A stretch of 5,545 nucleotides of DNA from positions 1 through 5,545 of the forward strand of contig DAOVKO010000145.1 in assembly GCA_030631725.1 (NCBI GenBank), written 5' to 3'. This document shows positions 5,051 through 5,545 of the stretch, one piece after another; position 1 is the first letter of the stretch, and the number at the start of each line of letters is the position of its first letter. Origin of the DNA: Actinomycetes bacterium. GTDB taxonomy: Bacteria; Planctomycetota; Phycisphaerae; JAACET01. A model generated the notes under the pieces. The model saw only the letters and a program-made list of their open reading frames with translations. It was not told the origin of the DNA and ran no database searches. A program made the translations under genes and the position numbers.

Positions 5051-5203
5051 GCCGGCACGCTCGTGCTACTCGTGCTTCGCAGCGAAGCCGCTTCGCAGAG
5101 TAGTACGTAGTGAGCTTCCGGCCTTCGTAGCCGAAGCTACTGAGGCTCAGTCGGCACTTCGCAGAGTAGTACAAGCCTCAGGCCTCACTCCTTTAGGCCT
5201 CAC
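5051..5203. repeat. Dense palindrome and direct-repeat cluster downstream of the ferredoxin gene
   Basis: This occupies the right half of the 312-bp gap at 4888-5199; the left half holds the operon promoter and AT-rich spacer. Visible units are gcacg-ct-cgtgc (5055-5066); three alternating 7-mers gcttcgc, gcgaagc and gcttcgc separated by single bases (5074-5096); the 16-bp direct repeat cttcgcagagtagtac at 5091-5106 and 5157-5172; actgaggctcagt (5139-5151); and two copies of aggcctcac at 5180-5188 and 5195-5203. No open frame of note crosses it. The structure resembles dispersed palindromic intergenic repeats and differs in sequence from the element at 484-660. On the ferredoxin transcript it would form several stable hairpins, but no minus-strand T-run follows that would make a standard terminator. 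Confidence 0.75.
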
Positions 5204-5391
5204 GCCTGTATGCTGATGGCCTCGACCGGGCATTCTTCCGCCGCGTCTCGGCAAGTCTCCTGAGCCCCTTCCGGAACGGGCTCAATGATCACCTTAGCCA
5301 GATCGTCGAGCAGCTCAAAAACCTCCGGGCAGGTATCCACGCACAGCCCACATCCCGTGCAAAGCTCTTCATCCACAATGGCAATCATCAT
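5200..5391 (-). CDS. Ferredoxin, single [4Fe-4S] cluster
   Basis: The 63-residue protein is a small soluble electron carrier. Cys11, Cys14 and Cys17 in ELCTGCGLC, with Cys54 in ECPVEAI, are the expected ligands of one [4Fe-4S] cluster. Cys21 and Cys47 occupy the positions that form a disulfide in the Desulfovibrio gigas/Pyrococcus-type ferredoxins or replace the second cluster's ligands. CPEVFEL (21-27) and the acidic composition are also typical. The start is either Met1 (5391) or Met2 (5388); AAGGG upstream fits Met2 slightly better in spacing. It lies 26 bp downstream of the end of another minus-strand gene and may be its redox partner in one operon. The stop codon falls inside a repeat unit. 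Confidence 0.94.
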   Translation of the reverse strand: MMIAIVDEELCTGCGLCVDTCPEVFELLDDLAKVIIEPVPEGAQETCRDAAEECPVEAISIQA

Positions 5392-5417
5392 AGTTCCCTT
5401 TCAGTTAGATTTAAACC

Positions 5418-5545
5418 TCAAGCCCCGAATTTAGTCAGTCTGTTCGCGTGGGCTAACACCAGGGGCATCAGATTGATCATTTTTTGCCTGCCCAGTCCAC
5501 CGTGGGCCATGGCTCTTTCGCCGAAGCTCTTCACATCATCCGGCC
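5418..5545 (-). CDS. Unidentified protein, C-terminal 41 residues (enters from right edge)
   Basis: On the minus strand one frame is open from the right edge to TGA at 5420-5418; the other two minus-strand frames hit stops within about 15 bases of the edge. The tail reads PDDVKSFGERAMAHGGLGRQ and then KMINLMPLVLAHANRLTKFG, ending in Ala. It has a basic, glycine-containing segment followed by a short hydrophobic helix. I cannot assign it to a family with confidence. Its closeness to a ferredoxin gene, 26 bp away on the same strand, suggests an oxidoreductase or flavoprotein that uses the ferredoxin, but that is only context. Confidence 0.65.
   Translation of the reverse strand, partial: PDDVKSFGERAMAHGGLGRQKMINLMPLVLAHANRLTKFGA

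Noticed and set aside
5091..5203. Direct repeats as a CRISPR array
   Set aside because: There are only two copies of each short repeat, irregular spacing, internal palindromes within the would-be spacer, and no cas genes.

Overview
The window is bacterial. It most likely comes from an anaerobe of the Chloroflexota, class Dehalococcoidia. This is inferred from three things: an LDH-like malate dehydrogenase of the Chloroflexus type next to a two-subunit class I fumarate hydratase, a clostridial-style [4Fe-4S] ferredoxin and small nitroreductase, and dispersed palindromic repeats whose chance translations (LRAKRSNL, CHCEERSDEAI) are familiar from such genomes. No rRNA or other phylogenetic marker is present, so the assignment is tentative.

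Layout, left to right. Positions 1-1608 (minus strand) hold mdh followed by the start of fumarate hydratase subunit alpha, which runs off the left edge. The two catalyse consecutive steps, malate/oxaloacetate and malate/fumarate. A nested palindromic repeat of about 180 bp lies between them, and a good sigma70-type promoter precedes mdh. Divergently, a small FMN nitroreductase lies on the plus strand (1817-2326).

Positions 2333-4080 (minus strand) form a compact three-gene operon: an ECF sigma factor, then an 83-residue single-span membrane protein (start overlapping the sigma stop as ATGA), then a signal peptidase I-like protein. The operon is clearly lower in GC than its neighbours. It is bracketed by two diverged copies of the 3' end of a nitroreductase gene: the intact gene on the left and a 3'-end relic (4165-4230) on the right. 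This suggests an inserted or recombined cassette. The peptidase keeps its catalytic Ser but has Glu where the family has the general-base Lys.

Positions 4227-4887 (minus strand) hold a four-helix membrane protein and a Cro/CI-type repressor as an overlapping pair. Their promoter has near-consensus elements and two identical 9-bp palindromes 21 bp apart, one over each promoter box, which fits autorepression. Positions 4888-5199 are non-coding and hold this promoter and, at about 5051-5203, a dense cluster of palindromes and direct repeats that runs into the stop codon of the next gene. Positions 5200-5391 encode a single-cluster ferredoxin, 26 bp downstream of the C-terminal end of an unidentified gene that enters from the right edge.

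No tRNA, rRNA, CRISPR array, transposase or integrase gene was seen.
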